A stretch of 64,000 nucleotides of DNA from Sistotremastrum niveocremeum HHB9708 (lineage: Eukaryota > Basidiomycota > Agaricomycetes > Sistotremastrales > Sistotremastraceae), in assembly GCA_001630475.1 (NCBI GenBank), contig KV419399.1, forward strand, positions 1,083,599 to 1,147,598. The letters run 5' to 3'. The notes beneath the pieces were generated by a model. It ran no database searches and was not told where the DNA came from. It worked only from the letters and a program-made list of their open reading frames with translations. Positions 41,466 to 53,745 of this stretch are shown piece after piece. How positions within the stretch are numbered: the stretch's first letter is position 1; each line of letters begins with the position of its first letter. Position numbers and translations under genes: made by a program.

Positions 41466-42123
41466 TGGGAGTAGTGATGTCAAATTCCACCTCATGCATG
41501 ACGATGTATCGGTTCGAAGAAAAGCATGAATCGGATAACGAGAAGCAATGGACGATAACATCCAGTCCATCCAATTGGCTGAATTTGGGTCCATGAGAGA
41601 ATCGATGTTGAGATCTGATATTGAACTTGTCCTCGTTGCGGAGCGTGCTGGAATTCGGAACCGGAAGCTGCGAAGCGCTTACATGTAAGCAGAATCGAAA
41701 GCGCGACCGAAGTAGGTAACTCCTTGACCAGCTCTATATCAAGGCATGAAGCTTCATGCGGTGGGAGGTACGTGAGCCTTTGGATATTGATCCCAGGCAG
41801 GGATCTGAGCAAGTTCCTCATCCTAGACGGCCCGGATACTATCTCATCGTCATCTTGAATTCGAAGCTAACATCGATATCCGGGGCGCAAGGTCGTGTCA
41901 TATTATACCCCACAGACGGCTACTCAATATCCGGTTATCACAAGGGTGATTTTATTGGTTATGACGATCTGCAAGAGCAACGGAGGCGTTGTAGCCTATC
42001 TGAAAGAAGACCTTGCCGAACGAGTCCGGCTTCAACCGACTCGGGGTGTCTTCCACGCTTTATATCCACAGACCATGACCCTGTCAAGAGAGGCTAATCC
42101 AGAAGCGCACCGCAAATCCCCCG
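41466..42123. other. Intergenic between the esterases
   Basis: No gene seen. This is the promoter of esterase 2. Confidence 0.45.
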
Positions 42124-44286
42124 ATGACGGACTCACAATCACCTACTCCTGAATTTGTCCATCTTCAAACCGAGCTAGAGAGCAGCAAAGATGTCGTGGC
42201 GGCCTTCACTAAATTTGGACCTGTGCAAAGCCGGCGAATAAGAAATGGTTGTGCCGTGTTCTTGGGTACGTTATTTCAGGAATTCACATCTATCCAACGA
42301 AGCTGATGAGTTCAGTCCAGAGGTCGACTATGCCCTCCCACCGAAACGCTTTGCAGATCCTGTCCCACTTCCCGAATCCTTTCAGTATCCTAGAAATCAC
42401 GAATTCATCAGAGAAACTCGATGTGAGATTTCCCACCGTGTCCTTATGTCGACAACCTTGATAAATTCTGAATAGATCCATTTCAACCAGAGCATGATAC
42501 TACCGCAATGGGTGAGGAGAATCTGAATTCCATCAATGTATACGTTCTAAAGTACACTAGGTATTCCGGTTAAGGCCCGAATGGGTTTGGGTAGCCCCAG
42601 CGAACACCCGTGAGTTACTCGAACGCTCCTTAGCACCGCCCTGAAACCCCTCTTTGATGAATAGAATATTTCTGAATATTTTCTGCCCACCTTCAGTGGC
42701 CTTCGCTTCGTCACCGACCGACGAAATCATTCCATCGCCACTATCTTTGAAACCAGTCAAAATTCATATCCATGGGGGATTTTTGCAATTCGGTTCTCCC
42801 CATGGTTTGCCTATGCATCATCAGTATGTCTCACATGATCGTGACGAAGTTTGGGTAAACATTGGCTATCGGTGAGTCAAACCACACACAACTCTTCAGT
42901 CTGAGTATTCAATATGAGTATTCGATCAGGTTATCCGTGTTCGGTTTCTTGGCTGCCGAGAATCCTCCTATTCCTGGAAATTTCGGTTTCAAAGATCAAT
43001 GGTTGGCGATCAAATGGATTCAGGACAATATTTCATCATTCGGAGGTAGTTCATTCCAATCCCGAGGGTGCATAAATTCTAAACCGACCCTACTATTGTT
43101 AGGCGACCCCAGCAATATGGAATTGAGTGGTCTTTCTGCAGGTTCGTCGGAATCGGAAAGAGGATCTATAGAAACTGAGTATCGATAGGATCGCATTCGG
43201 TGCATCAAGTTCTCCACCATATAAGCCGGCTTCCATCGGGAGAAAGTTCTCCTGTACAGGGAATCCGAATGGAATCGAATGCGATTTTGTAAGCAGAATA
43301 TTATTCTTTGTCCGATTAAATGGTATAACTGGGTATAATGATGTAGGATTGATCCAAAAACGCCGAGAGAACTTCAAACACAATTTGACGCGTTGGTTGG
43401 GGCTCTCTCACTGGATCCGACTTCTCCCGACATTCTCGAAACGATTCAAGATCGTTCGAAAGTTTCTGCGGGTGCGCTCCTCGAAGCTATTGCCTCGATC
43501 CCAGAGTACGGTACTTTCCGAGGTTGTACTGATGGTTCTTGGATGAAGGAAGGCGCGATGGGATGGCAGGCATCGGGAGCATTTGGGCGAAGTCTGAAGG
43601 AGAAAGGCATCAAGTATGTTGTAGTTGGAGAGACCAAGGACGAATGGTTTTCGTATCAGTTTACGGAGCCGGTCAATTCCCGAGATGATGTGAGGAATAA
43701 CCTCAAGCGAATTCTTCAGCCGGAAATCGTCGATCGGCTTCTCGCATCATACAGGCCTGTGTCGCCTGATAGTACGATCGTGGATGCGAGGAAGTTGTAC
43801 GGTCAGATAATGGCCGACTACCAAGGTGAGCACGAATCTCATTGGGGAGTGATTCCTGACGATTTCTGGACCCCACAGTGCATATACCGGTTAGGGTTCT
43901 TCATCGCGACTTGATAAGATCTGGAATGCCTGTCCTTCGATACGAAATCGAATGGGTCCCCGAGCAGATACGGCCACATGGTGAGAGCTTCGATAAACGG
44001 CCAAAATATACACTGCTTAATGACACCTCAAGGTTACGTCACCCATGGCCTCGACCGAGTAATTTGGGTCCTGCTGAACGTTATGACGGCTGAACAGAGA
44101 GCAGTTGCAATTGAGTGGTTGGATGTCATTGACAGAGAGACGGAAGCCATGAAACTGCATACGGATTCGGGAGTGCAGGATGCAAAGCGTGTTTTGAAGC
44201 TTAGAGCAGACAAAACGATTGGATGGGAGGACGATGTGAAGTCGGACTCCTTGATCCGGATCTCGGAAAACCTAGATCGCTCTTGA
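42124..44286 (+). CDS. Type-B carboxylesterase/lipase, copy 2
   Basis: It starts MTDSQSPTPEFVHLQ and is collinear with copy 1: [87 protein letters not shown], the elbow GLSAG/SHSVHQ, FRGCTDGSWMKEGAM, GETKDEWFSY, HIPVRVLHRDLIRSGMP and YVTHGLDRVIW. Intron positions match copy 1. Catalytic Ser, acid and His candidates are conserved, so both copies are probably active. It lacks a signal peptide. The family hydrolyses carboxylic esters. Substrates for these intracellular fungal members are not known to me. Confidence 0.88.
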
Positions 44287-44744
44287 GCTTCAATCGGCAA
44301 CGTATATAAGACCTATGGTAGTGGAATCATTGAAGGCCGTAGTAGTTTGTAGCCGCAGACGTCGACGTCAGTAAAAAATGTTTGAACTCCGAAAGCCCCG
44401 CAATCATCTTTTCTTTCAGCTCCGAATTCCGACCTCAAGAGCTTGCTCGACCCATCACGACACCGTGTATCTGAGGCATCAGGGACTATCTTATGTGTTC
44501 TAGTAAATTGACTCAAAAGCGGCCGATGAACAGAGAGAACAAGGTCTGGGAAGATCTGATTCTGCAACTCCGAGTCGGGCGTCCCTATCGGACGATTCTG
44601 CTGCGCACCCTCCTAATACAACAACTATCACCGTTCTCGTCAAAGCCGGAAAGCAAGATATGATACAGTACAGTACAGCAAAGAAAACAGGCACGACGGA
44701 AAATGCTATGTACAACGTCCAAAACACTCTCTACAAAACATCTA
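44287..44744. other. Intergenic, convergent 3' ends
   Basis: A gap between the plus-strand esterase and the minus-strand seven-helix gene. No gene seen. Confidence 0.45.
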
Positions 44745-46100
44745 TCAAACTGCTCTTCTCGTCAAAATTAAGTCGACAACGGGATCATAAGTCAGCGCTT
44801 GTCCATCATCCCGACGACGACGTGTCAGACCTCCACAACCACCTTGAACGGATTCTCCGTCTCCCCAGACTATTCGAGGTTGTTTAGGGTTTTCTTCTCG
44901 CATTGCGAATTCTTCGTCGGAGGAGGCGGGGGTGTTGTCTTCGCCGAGATGGTGGAGGGTTTTGGAGAGTGTTACTTGGAGGACTAGGGAGTGGAATTCG
45001 ATTGCGATTATGCTTGTGATCTGATATCATGTATCATGAGGATGAGTTGGGATGAGAGTCGGGATCGAAAAAGCTTACGAGGTTGGGACCGATCATTGGA
45101 AGGACGTCAGCCCATCCAGCGAACAGTCCGATGAAGAGGAACAATAGAGTCACATGGTACATCAAACCAGTCCTATACGTGAATTAGCTTTGAGTTTATT
45201 GGCAAGATGGAGAAGGATTTTACTGAATGATGAACCAAACTGCGGGTTTGATAAGGTTTGCTTGGATGAGGTTACTTCGAGCTTTCCACAGTCGAATGAT
45301 GATGAGAACTGATGGCATCATGAGTGTTGTTCGCGTGAAACGATGCTGAAGCCCGATAAGACTTACCTGTCGTAAGGATGTTGAGGACGAGCGAAACTGC
45401 AATCGGAAGGAAAAGGCCGACATCGTTGAGGGTGCGCATAGCGAGGAGAGGGATAGTGACTGAAGCCATGTGTAAGACATATTCAGATGCAGAAAAGAAT
45501 CAATGACAAACCAAAGAGAAGAACTGCGAGAAGATTCGGGACCAACACAACGAGCCAACGCTTGCCCCACACAAGCCAACAGCGATAAATCTATATCAAT
45601 CAGTATCCGATCAACAGGTCGGTCTTGAGGAACTCACAGCAAAACAGTCTCCTAATAACATCTGCAACTCGACGATGATTTCCATGGGTCTAGTCGTCGG
45701 ACTATTCGTACATTGGAAAGTGCCGCTCATGAGCGCCTCATCGGTAGGCGAAGGGACAGCAGGGATGAATGAGCGCGTGATATTTGTGATTGTGAGGCCG
45801 AATTCGAGGGTCGCAAGAGTGAACGTGAGGATTAACATTGTCATGATGATTTTGAACGAATAATGTTTCCAATATCGAGCAATGAACGTCCAATGGGTAA
45901 CGAGTGCGAGCATCACCATGAAGCCTGGATAATAATAGATTGAAGTGTTGCAAAATATGATCGTTTACTGAGAACATACCATAGGTAGCTGAAGCGATTC
46001 CTAGTCGTATCTGCAAAGTTTTCCAGCACTGCCCCATCCATATCGCGCCTTCCGCGTCCAACGCTCCATCGGTATCCAAAGCCCCCCAAGTGTCACTCAT
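44745..46100 (-). CDS. Seven-helix membrane protein, family member C
   Basis: The start MSDTWGALDTDGALDAEG is followed by CWKTLQIRLGIASATYG. Later exons give FMVMLALVTHWTFIARYW, MTMLILTFTLATLEFGL, IIVELQMLLGDCFA, IYRCWLVWGKRWLVVLVP, PLLAMRTLNDVGLFLP, VIRLWKARSNLIQANLI, TGLMYHVTLLFLFIGLFAGW and AIEFHSLVLQVTLSKTLHH. The tail is Gly/Arg-rich and ends TYDPVVDLILTRRAV. It is closest in detail to member B (YRCW, WGK, TG[VL][LM]YH). The tail motif is intact. It is an integral membrane protein with an outside N-terminus expected from a seven-helix count. Function unknown. Confidence 0.76.
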
Positions 46101-47826
46101 AATTTTTCGACGTCCCTCTCTCGCTTGCTATGTCGCTAGGATTGTTCAAGTGATGTCGATAGCTAGCACTGATGCCAGCGAGAGCATGCGCAGCAGATGG
46201 CCGTTAGGAGAGAAGAGCACTGGACGTCCACGGGCAGGGACCGATCACGCTCGGAGGCCGGTCTCCTTGACGGCCAATGAAGGATGAAGACCCCGGCCAC
46301 TCCATCGGAATACTGGAAGATTTATTCCTCTAGGCTATCCAGAGGAGAGGAAATATAAAACGAAGATGACAATCAATCGATGAAATTCCTTTCCGATATG
46401 TCTGAGGCTACATTCAACAAGGTAGGTTATTTAGCCGTGTAATCTACTGCGTTGGTGAGTGCGTCGGAACCTCGGAGGTTGAGTCTAAAGCACGCTTCTT
46501 CGGTTTGGCCTTGTTTGGCGCCGCCCGCGACTCAGCCCGCACTGGTGGACGAGACCAGGGACGACGCATTCTGAAGTTCCAGGCATCGACAAATGACATC
46601 CAACAAAGCCGATTATCGGATACGTCTCTCTAGATAAGAAAATCTACGCAAAATGGGTACTGTCAAATGATGGTCCGTCAAAATTCGACTCTGGCTTTCA
46701 TCTGGCGATCCAAGACTCTCGGAAATTGTCGCCCTGTGATTGCTTCCGATACCGTATCTCTTGGTCAAGCAACTTATACCGGCAACAAATACATCGAAAC
46801 TAGGGGAATAACCCTTAGAATGCCGAGGCAGTGAGCGCACCAGGAGTCTAGGACCCTACGTTGATTCTTTCCGACTCGGAGGGTTTCACGGAGAGCAGTG
46901 GTTGAGGGAAAATAAGCCGCTGTCGAGATCCTGAATTCTGACTTGATATACGACTGATGCTGGTCTACAACACCAGTTCTTTGAAGCTGGGAGAAAGGAT
47001 ACTGCTTCCTGGGAAATATCTTTGTACCAACTCGATCTACGTCTACTGGGATTCGCATGACACGGCAGCACGTTCATTCAGTTTATACTGGAAATCAACT
47101 TATCCACGTCTCGTTTCATCGTCTTCCATGATCATCATCGTCCTTCGATCTCCATCGATTCTCCAAATCTGTCGAACAATCCAATAGTTTCCGGTGCTTA
47201 TACAAGTCATGTTGCGTTTGTCACGCTCAAAGGTCTCAACATGGATGGTAAGATTCGAGAACCCAAGTCGGAGTATATAATGGCTTCACTTGGATTTTCG
47301 AGGTCTCTCTCTAGATGTCTGAATGGTACAAATAGCAGAATGGTGAACGCTTCCTTTCGCACTCCGCTTCTTCTCCCCTCTACCCCTGGTTCCGCAGCAT
47401 GGAAGAAGATCCTTCGACCACCAAATGGTCGTGGCTTCGCTGATCCGCCTCTTTTAAACGATATATACTCCTTTTCACCTGGGTTGACAATGAATGGATC
47501 ATGACACCGTGAGCCTCGAACTACTACTGTGTGATTCTTCCAGTCGAGTCGATTCACGGCCGGCACGATGCTCTGATCTCAAAATCGGTGCTGCGCAGTA
47601 AACCGCAGTACACCGACCCTTACCCGTCTTTTTTTGCTTCCTATACGTCCTATACGGCGGCCGCCTGGAGACGGGTCTTGTACCACGTGAACGATGATCC
47701 TGTGCTTGGCAGTATATAACCCGAGAGTCAGCTCGAAACTCAGCCATCGGCAATTTCACCCCCGTTGATCAACAACTCCCGTCTAACAAGTACATCCCTC
47801 CGAACCAAGACTCAAACGACTTCGCA
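46101..47826. other. Intergenic, including the conserved promoter block of member D
   Basis: 1.7 kb without a recognisable gene. Minus-strand open frames at 46613-47058 and 47207-47759 have no known motif. The last about 465 bases are a diverged duplicate of the region upstream of member E at 50.3-50.8 kb. Confidence 0.5.
47705..47719 (+). promoter_or_regulatory. Core promoter (TATA) of seven-helix member D
   Basis: The string cttggcagtatataa is identical to the one at 50671-50685. The TATA element is 114 bases before the ATG here and 120 bases before it in member E, which supports real promoter function. Confidence 0.6.
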
Positions 47827-49043
47827 ATGAGTACTGATACGGATCTCCGCTATATTTTCCTATGCGTCCAGAATCTCGAACTTCGAGTCGGCGTAGCGGC
47901 CTCGCTGTACAGTAAGTCATTCCTTCTGGCCCTGATATATTGCCAGCCGGTCCATGGGATCAGTGAACCTGACGATTTACTTTCATTTCAGGCATCTTGT
48001 TCATCCTATTCCTGGTTACCCTGCGAGCTTTCATCACCCAATATCGCGCTCAGGGTAGCTTCGAGCTACTGCTGTCTATGCTTGCCGTCACATTCGTGAT
48101 ACCGACCGTCATATTTATTTTGACCATGATCAATATCTCTACCCGACTGCGCCCTGCGAATTCTCTCACGAACTTCATTGGATGCAACGACAACAGCGAC
48201 CCTGGTTACCTGCGGGTCTTGTTTATCCTTCAGATGTTCATACTGGACGCATTTACGGTGAGTGATCTTGCTAGTCATGGTGGTTTCTTGAGTGATCTTA
48301 TTTTCTCCTAGGTATATCGTACATGGCTTATTCACGCTCGAAGGATTAAAATTGTTGTATTCCCGGCTCTGTTGGCTCTGACTCTCTTGGGTCTGTCTTC
48401 GCTCTCAGTAATTGTGTGTTATTGACTTATTCGCTGATACAGCCTTCATTCCCGTCAGTGGAACGAACGCCGTTTCGGAGCTTTACGACATCGTTCTACC
48501 TCTCTCGCTCGTACTCAACGTGCTTTGCACCGGTTCGTATCTCACTTTACCGGAGGAACGATCTCTGATATCTTCATCAGCGCTTATCTCCATACGATTG
48601 CTCCACACTGAATTCGAAGCTCTTCACTCCAGTCGATTCATGATCTTGCACTTCGTTATTGTGTATGCTTTCCTTGCGTTTGTTCGATGACGTTAGATAT
48701 ACTGATGTCAACCTCAGCTCCGGTGCTCTGTATAGCTTACTCCTTTTCTTCCTCCTGATCGGACAGGTCGGAGGATGGGGTATCGGAATTTCTCTCGTCG
48801 GACCTATTGCTGTAAGATCTCATCGAAAATGTATCGATCAATGCTGACTCTTCCGGCTTGCAGATTTCCTCGGTCGGAGCTATCACTTTCGATCTACTCG
48901 TTCTTCAGCTAGCCTTGACCAAAGCATTCCGCCATCAAGGATTCGTTCCCATCGACGAGACTGGAGGGGCCGGATCAGAGGCGGGAACGAGTTCAGTCGA
49001 GCCCAAATTCACTTCTGATCCGGTGATTGACCTTGTTCTTTGA
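47827..49043 (+). CDS. Seven-helix membrane protein, family member D
   Basis: The spliced product starts MSTDTDLRYIFLCVQNLELR, continues VGVAASLYS, ILFILFLVTLRAFITQY, MLAVTFVIPTVIFILTM and FILQMFILDAFT, then VYRTWLIHARRIKIVVFP, PLSLVLNVLCT, FEALHSSRFMILHFVIV, SGALYSLLLFFLLIGQVGG and SSVGAITFDLLVLQLALTK, and ends KFTSDPVIDLVL exactly at the C-terminus. Six introns fit in frame. It is the closest paralog of member E (50.8 kb), same strand, sharing intron phases and about 460 bases of promoter. The hydrophobic pattern predicts seven helices. No signature of a characterised receptor class was recognised. Confidence 0.82.
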
Positions 49044-50798
49044 AACTGATGTCACGATGATCTGCGCCTTTCGTGAAATGGTATCAGTCGAGATGCTTAA
49101 AATACGTAGTCCAGTCAAGATTATAATATAATGTGGTACCATTCCTTGGGATTCGAGTTCCGTATGTAGCTTTGATGAATGAAAACATCTGAGAGCCGTA
49201 TGATCTCCTCTCGGGAAATCAATTCATACACAATAGTCCACATCCGAATTGCAAGAGAGGTTATCATATTCCCTTACATACGAGCGCTTGTCAAAGTCGG
49301 GGTCCAGTAGGGGTCCTGTGGTCCTGTTCGGAAGCGCCGGAAATTCGGAGCTCGAGTCTAACGCGCCGCATTGCCCCTGCTACCAAGTATACAGTATTCG
49401 AGTCTCGGGGCGATCTTCTGCGACTCTGCTAGGAGGACATCGAGTGCGGAACTCATGGTTGTCTCAGGATATCCGTTATGAAGGGGCTTAGGAGTTCGAG
49501 GAGGAGAGCTTCCGACAACCTTCGAAAGGGCAGAAATTGCAGAAACTCTTTGGAAGCTGGTCTGAACGCGTTCAATTCCCGTTTACCGACTGATGAGGTT
49601 TGATCTAGGGGAATATATGGAACAAAACCGAGAGAAACAGTGAAAGAGCTTGATCTAGTACGGTCATACTCTATGGCGCTGATGCGTTCCGAAAACAGAA
49701 TTCCGCGCGAGTTTGTTACCTTTGCTTCCTCGAGTAAATATCGATAACCAAATGCCTAAGTCGAGAGCCTGTGAAATCCGAGCCGGAGAACCGAGAAAGA
49801 GTAAATTTTATCGATTTCCGACTCGCCGCTCCATCGGACTGATACTCGGTATGGGAATTTCACAAATGTATACTTACAATGCTTCGGAATGTAGTCATTG
49901 CACACTTCTGGTTCCTCTCATCGCCATGATTGAACTACACCTTTGCTTCGCTAGAACCCGTGCGGCTCTGATGGAAGTCCGCTCAAATATTAGATGTCAT
50001 CATCCCCTTCTAGGTTCAGGCAATTCAACGTGGTATGTCCATTCTTCAGAACAACTGAGAAAGACGTCTTCGTGGTGGGCACTCATTTCAGAAAAAGATA
50101 TCGTGACCTAGAACTGATCACGTTTTATATCAAACATTCCATCTCTCATGTGGGATCATGATCAGGCCTCGATTTGATTTTCGATTTGATTTCGATTTCT
50201 GTTTTGGACTTATAAAGTACAGCCTGAAAACGATGTTCAGCACGGCCTATCACAAAATGTCGTTTCAGGAGACATGGTGTTTATTTCTAACCTTCTTTCA
50301 TGGACGAACCAAGCTTGACGTTGGGCGCCTCTCGACACACTCCGCTTTGTGCCCTCTACCCCTCGCTCCGCAGCCCGGAACAAGTCCACTCGGCGGCCGT
50401 TTGCACCTCCTCTCCCTCCATCGAAACAGACGAGTCGATTCGTACCCTGCGTTTTCACAAAAGGCACTGAAAGTATTGTTGAAGTAAGGGGATCAAAGTA
50501 CATGATTCCACGTGCACCAGTTCAACCATGACCGCACCAAGACCATGCACAGGAAAGGAGCTGCTGCGCAACAATGCGCAGTCAAAAAACCCTTAGCCGG
50601 GTCTTTGCATCCTTTAGACCAACATAGAAGCCGATCAATCTCATCCCATGTGAACGGCTATTATTTCCTGCTTGGCAGTATATAATTCGAAAGCCAACTC
50701 GGAACTCAGCCAGCGAATTTTCGTCACCCATTCCTCTGGTAAACAATCTATTTCTCAGCACCTTGACTATAAAAGCCTACTCATCAATCGAGCCAATA
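49044..50798. other. Intergenic, including the promoter block of member E
   Basis: No gene recognised. Open frames at 49249-50111 lack known motifs. The block from about 50339 to 50798 is homologous to 47361-47826. Confidence 0.5.
50671..50685 (+). promoter_or_regulatory. Core promoter (TATA) of seven-helix member E
   Basis: It is identical over 15 bases to the element of member D, at nearly the same distance (120 bases) from the start codon. Confidence 0.6.
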
Positions 50799-51970
50799 AT
50801 GAGCGACACTCCCGACCTCAGTTACGTCTTCACATGCATCAAGCGACTCGAACTTCGTGTAGGCGTAGCATCCTCGCTATACGGTAAGTCGCTCCTCCAC
50901 GACAACCGCTTCTATACTAAAGCATTCGACCAAAAACCAGGCATGCTGTTCATCCTATTTTTTGTCACCCTCCGTACCGTCGTCACCCAGTATCACGCTC
51001 GCAGCAATATTGGCATACTCCTCTCGATGCTCTTCCTCACATTCGTAATACCCACCGTCATATTCGCCCTCACCATGCGCAACATCTCTACTCAACTCCG
51101 ACCTGAGAACTCTCTATCGGCATTTAATGGGTGCGACATTGACGTTGATCCTATGTACTTGAGAATTTTGTTTGTGATTGAGATGTTCATATTGGATACA
51201 TATACTGTGGGTTTTGATTTCATCCCCAGTAGCGCTTCGAGTGATGATATTTATCAGGTTTATCGTACATGGCTTATCCATGCTCGAGCGAACAAGATCA
51301 TCATTGCGCCTGCTGTATTGTCATTTGCTCTATTCGGTCGGTCTCCCATAAATTTGATGGCGTGGTGATCCCTGATGCACAGATCCAGCTTTCATTCCGA
51401 TCAGTGCCTTCTCCTTCAGAATCCTTCCGGAGTTCTACGACGTCGTGTTGCCCATCTCACTCGTCCTCAACGTTCTTTGTACCAGTTCGTGTCCATCGTC
51501 CTGTCGAAACGCATCCCTGATCTTGTTTATAGCCCTGATCTCCAGACGTTTGATCAAAGCTCAGTTTGAAGCTCTTCAATCCAGTCGGGCTATGATCCTG
51601 CAATTTGTTATTGTGTACGCCTGTTTTCGTTTATCCGATAACGTACGAGGTTCTGATGATTACTCTAGCTCAGGTGGTCTATACAGCGTTGTCTTATTCT
51701 TCCTCCTCATCGGCAGTCTCGGAGGATGGGGTGACGGAGTCTCTCTCGTCGGACCGATAGCTGTGAGTATTCAACAACTTTTTGGAACCGAATCTGATGA
51801 GGGTCTTGCTGAAGGTTTCGTCGGTTGGAGCAATAGCTTTTGACTTGCTGGTCCTTCAGCTAGCCTTGACCAAGGCTCTCCATCATCACTTCGTGCCGCT
51901 GGATGAGGCTGGGCTGGAGTCATTCGAGCTTAAGCGTACCTCTGACCCGGTGATTGATTTAGCTATATGA
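50799..51970 (+). CDS. Seven-helix membrane protein, family member E
   Basis: It starts MSDTPDLSYVFTCIKRLELR, then VGVASSLYG, MLFILFFVTLRTVVTQYH, MLFLTFVIPTVIFALTM and FVIEMFILDTYT, then VYRTWLIHARANKIIIAP, PISLVLNVLCT, SSRAMILQFVIVYAC, SGGLYSVVLFFLLIGSLGG and SSVGAIAFDLLVLQLALTK, and ends KRTSDPVIDLAI at the very C-terminus. All introns are placed in frame. It is a recent tandem duplicate of member D, with a Leu-to-Ile change at the last residue of the tail motif. A membrane protein of unknown function. Confidence 0.82.
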
Positions 51971-52425
51971 GCGTTGTTCACGAGACGAGGATCAATCGGT
52001 CTAGATCGATGTAGTACGGGGGATTCACGCGCCAGCTTATGTTACGCAGATTTATGTTCCGATTCGAGCTTATATCGGTATCGATTCTTGCCATTCTTGC
52101 TTTGGTGATTTTTTTGAGGTGTCCGTGAGCTGTCGGAGATAAGAACCGTTCCTATATATGAAGCGGCGACTTTAATTGTGTACGATTCACGTACAACTCT
52201 GAACTCCTTGATCGGCAAAATAACCTGTCCATAATCGCGGACTCTTCGAGGAGCAATTTACTTTTATGGATGGTGATTTTTCGACTGCAATCTGATTCGT
52301 GGACAGATATTCCAGCTCTCCGAAAGATAGAAACCGTAGACGGAGACCTAAACTGATGATGCTCATTTCTGGTTGCAAATATTTGGACTTTCCCTAGTCA
52401 ATTCATCAAGCTTATCTTCTGCCCC
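51971..52425. other. Intergenic, convergent 3' ends of members E and F
   Basis: No gene seen. Confidence 0.45.
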
Positions 52426-53744
52426 TTACTTTCCGAGTACCAGATCCAGAATGGGATCCGCAGTCCATTTCTCGCGAACCCCGTCCGAGTGCAATTCCAC
52501 AGCTGTCACCCCCGACTCGTCAATCGGACTTTCGACTCTGACTAATCCCTTGCTTCTATACGTCTTGGCTAGTGTTAATTGAAGAATCAAGAGATTTAAG
52601 GTAATGGCGACGGCGCAGGTAAACTTGAAAACGCATAAGATGTGAATTCAGAAGCAGCTCAGAGACCGAAAATCTGCGTACCACGACGGAGCCTACTAAT
52701 TCTAGTCCATTTGCCCAGCCGGAGGCGATAGGGACGAGGAGCATAAGCAGGACGATAGAGTGAATGGCTCCGGAGCTATAAACGATCACTTTCGACTCAT
52801 ATTGACAGAACTTTGAATACTTACGAGACTCCAAATTGAACGAGCGGTCTTTTCAAGGACCAGTCGTCTTGCACCGATTTGAAGTGCGTACGGCTGAGTT
52901 TTGCGAAAATCAGAGCTACGAAGGAACGTCAATAAACACAAATATTGATTGAAGAGAGACGAGTTTACCGGAACAGACGACATTCAGCGCGAAAGAAGTG
53001 GGGATAATGACGAGATAGGTCGTCGAGCCCACTTCTGTTGCGCTGACGAACACCCAAGCTTCCGAGAAAGCAAGAATCAGCGGAGTTATCGACGACCAAG
53101 TGAGTCACTCACCGAAAAGAAGTAGGCAGAGGAAAGCAGGAAATGCAATGATTTTCTTGCTTTGGCCGAAAATCAGCCAAGTACGATAAACCTTGATTCA
53201 TGGAAAAATTATGACAGTATTCTCGCATGTAGAGAATACTACTAGGCACCGTGAACATGTCTCCGACGAGAACCTGAATAGCCAACGGTACTCTCATATA
53301 AGGCGGATCGGGTTGATCGTTACAATGGAAGAAGGATTCGGTGGCGTCGGTCACTGGGTGTATTTGAACCGAGATGTTGATAGCAGTCATGATGAAGACG
53401 ATAGTTGAAATGAAGAAGGTGAATCCGAGCATTCCGAGAACGAGCTTGAAGCTATCATGCCCCCGATATTGAGCTGAGAACGTTCGGATTGTCACGGCGA
53501 ATAGCACGAGTAGGAAGGCTATAATTTTGATCAGTTGGGATGAGGATGAACGGAGGGCAATGAATTGACTGTATATTGCGGAGGCGACTCCAACTCGGGC
53601 TTCGAGAGCTTGGATGCATATGTAGACGAATTGCAGATCGGTCGGAAATGCAGGTATGCTGGCGGTAGTAGTGTTTACGCTAGTCGCATTGAAGCTCGTC
53701 GCATTGAAGCTGGTTGCATTGAAGCTGGTCGCATTAGCACTCAT
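52426..53744 (-). CDS. Seven-helix membrane protein, family member F, with N-terminal sequon repeats
   Basis: The start MSANATSFNATSFNATSFN contains near-perfect five-residue repeats (NATSF), each an N-glycosylation sequon, followed by FVYICIQALEARVGVASAIY. Then come FLLVLFAVTIRTFSAQY, MLGFTFFISTIVFIMTAI, IQVLVGDMFT, VYRTWLIFGQSKKIIAFP, IIPTSFALNVVCSG, GAIHSIVLLMLLVPIASGW and LNLLILQLTLAKTYR, ending KWTADPILDLVLGK. An extracellular N-terminus, as in GPCR-like topology, would agree with sequons there. Oriented opposite to D and E. Some intron borders near the C-terminus are approximate, but no broken frame was found. Confidence 0.78.
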
Positions 53745-53745
53745 A
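53698..53745 (-). repeat. 15-base coding repeat (NATSF)
   Basis: About three to four tandem 15-base units at the 5' end of member F encode N-A-T-S-F. They probably expanded by slippage and each unit adds one N-glycosylation sequon. Confidence 0.7.
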
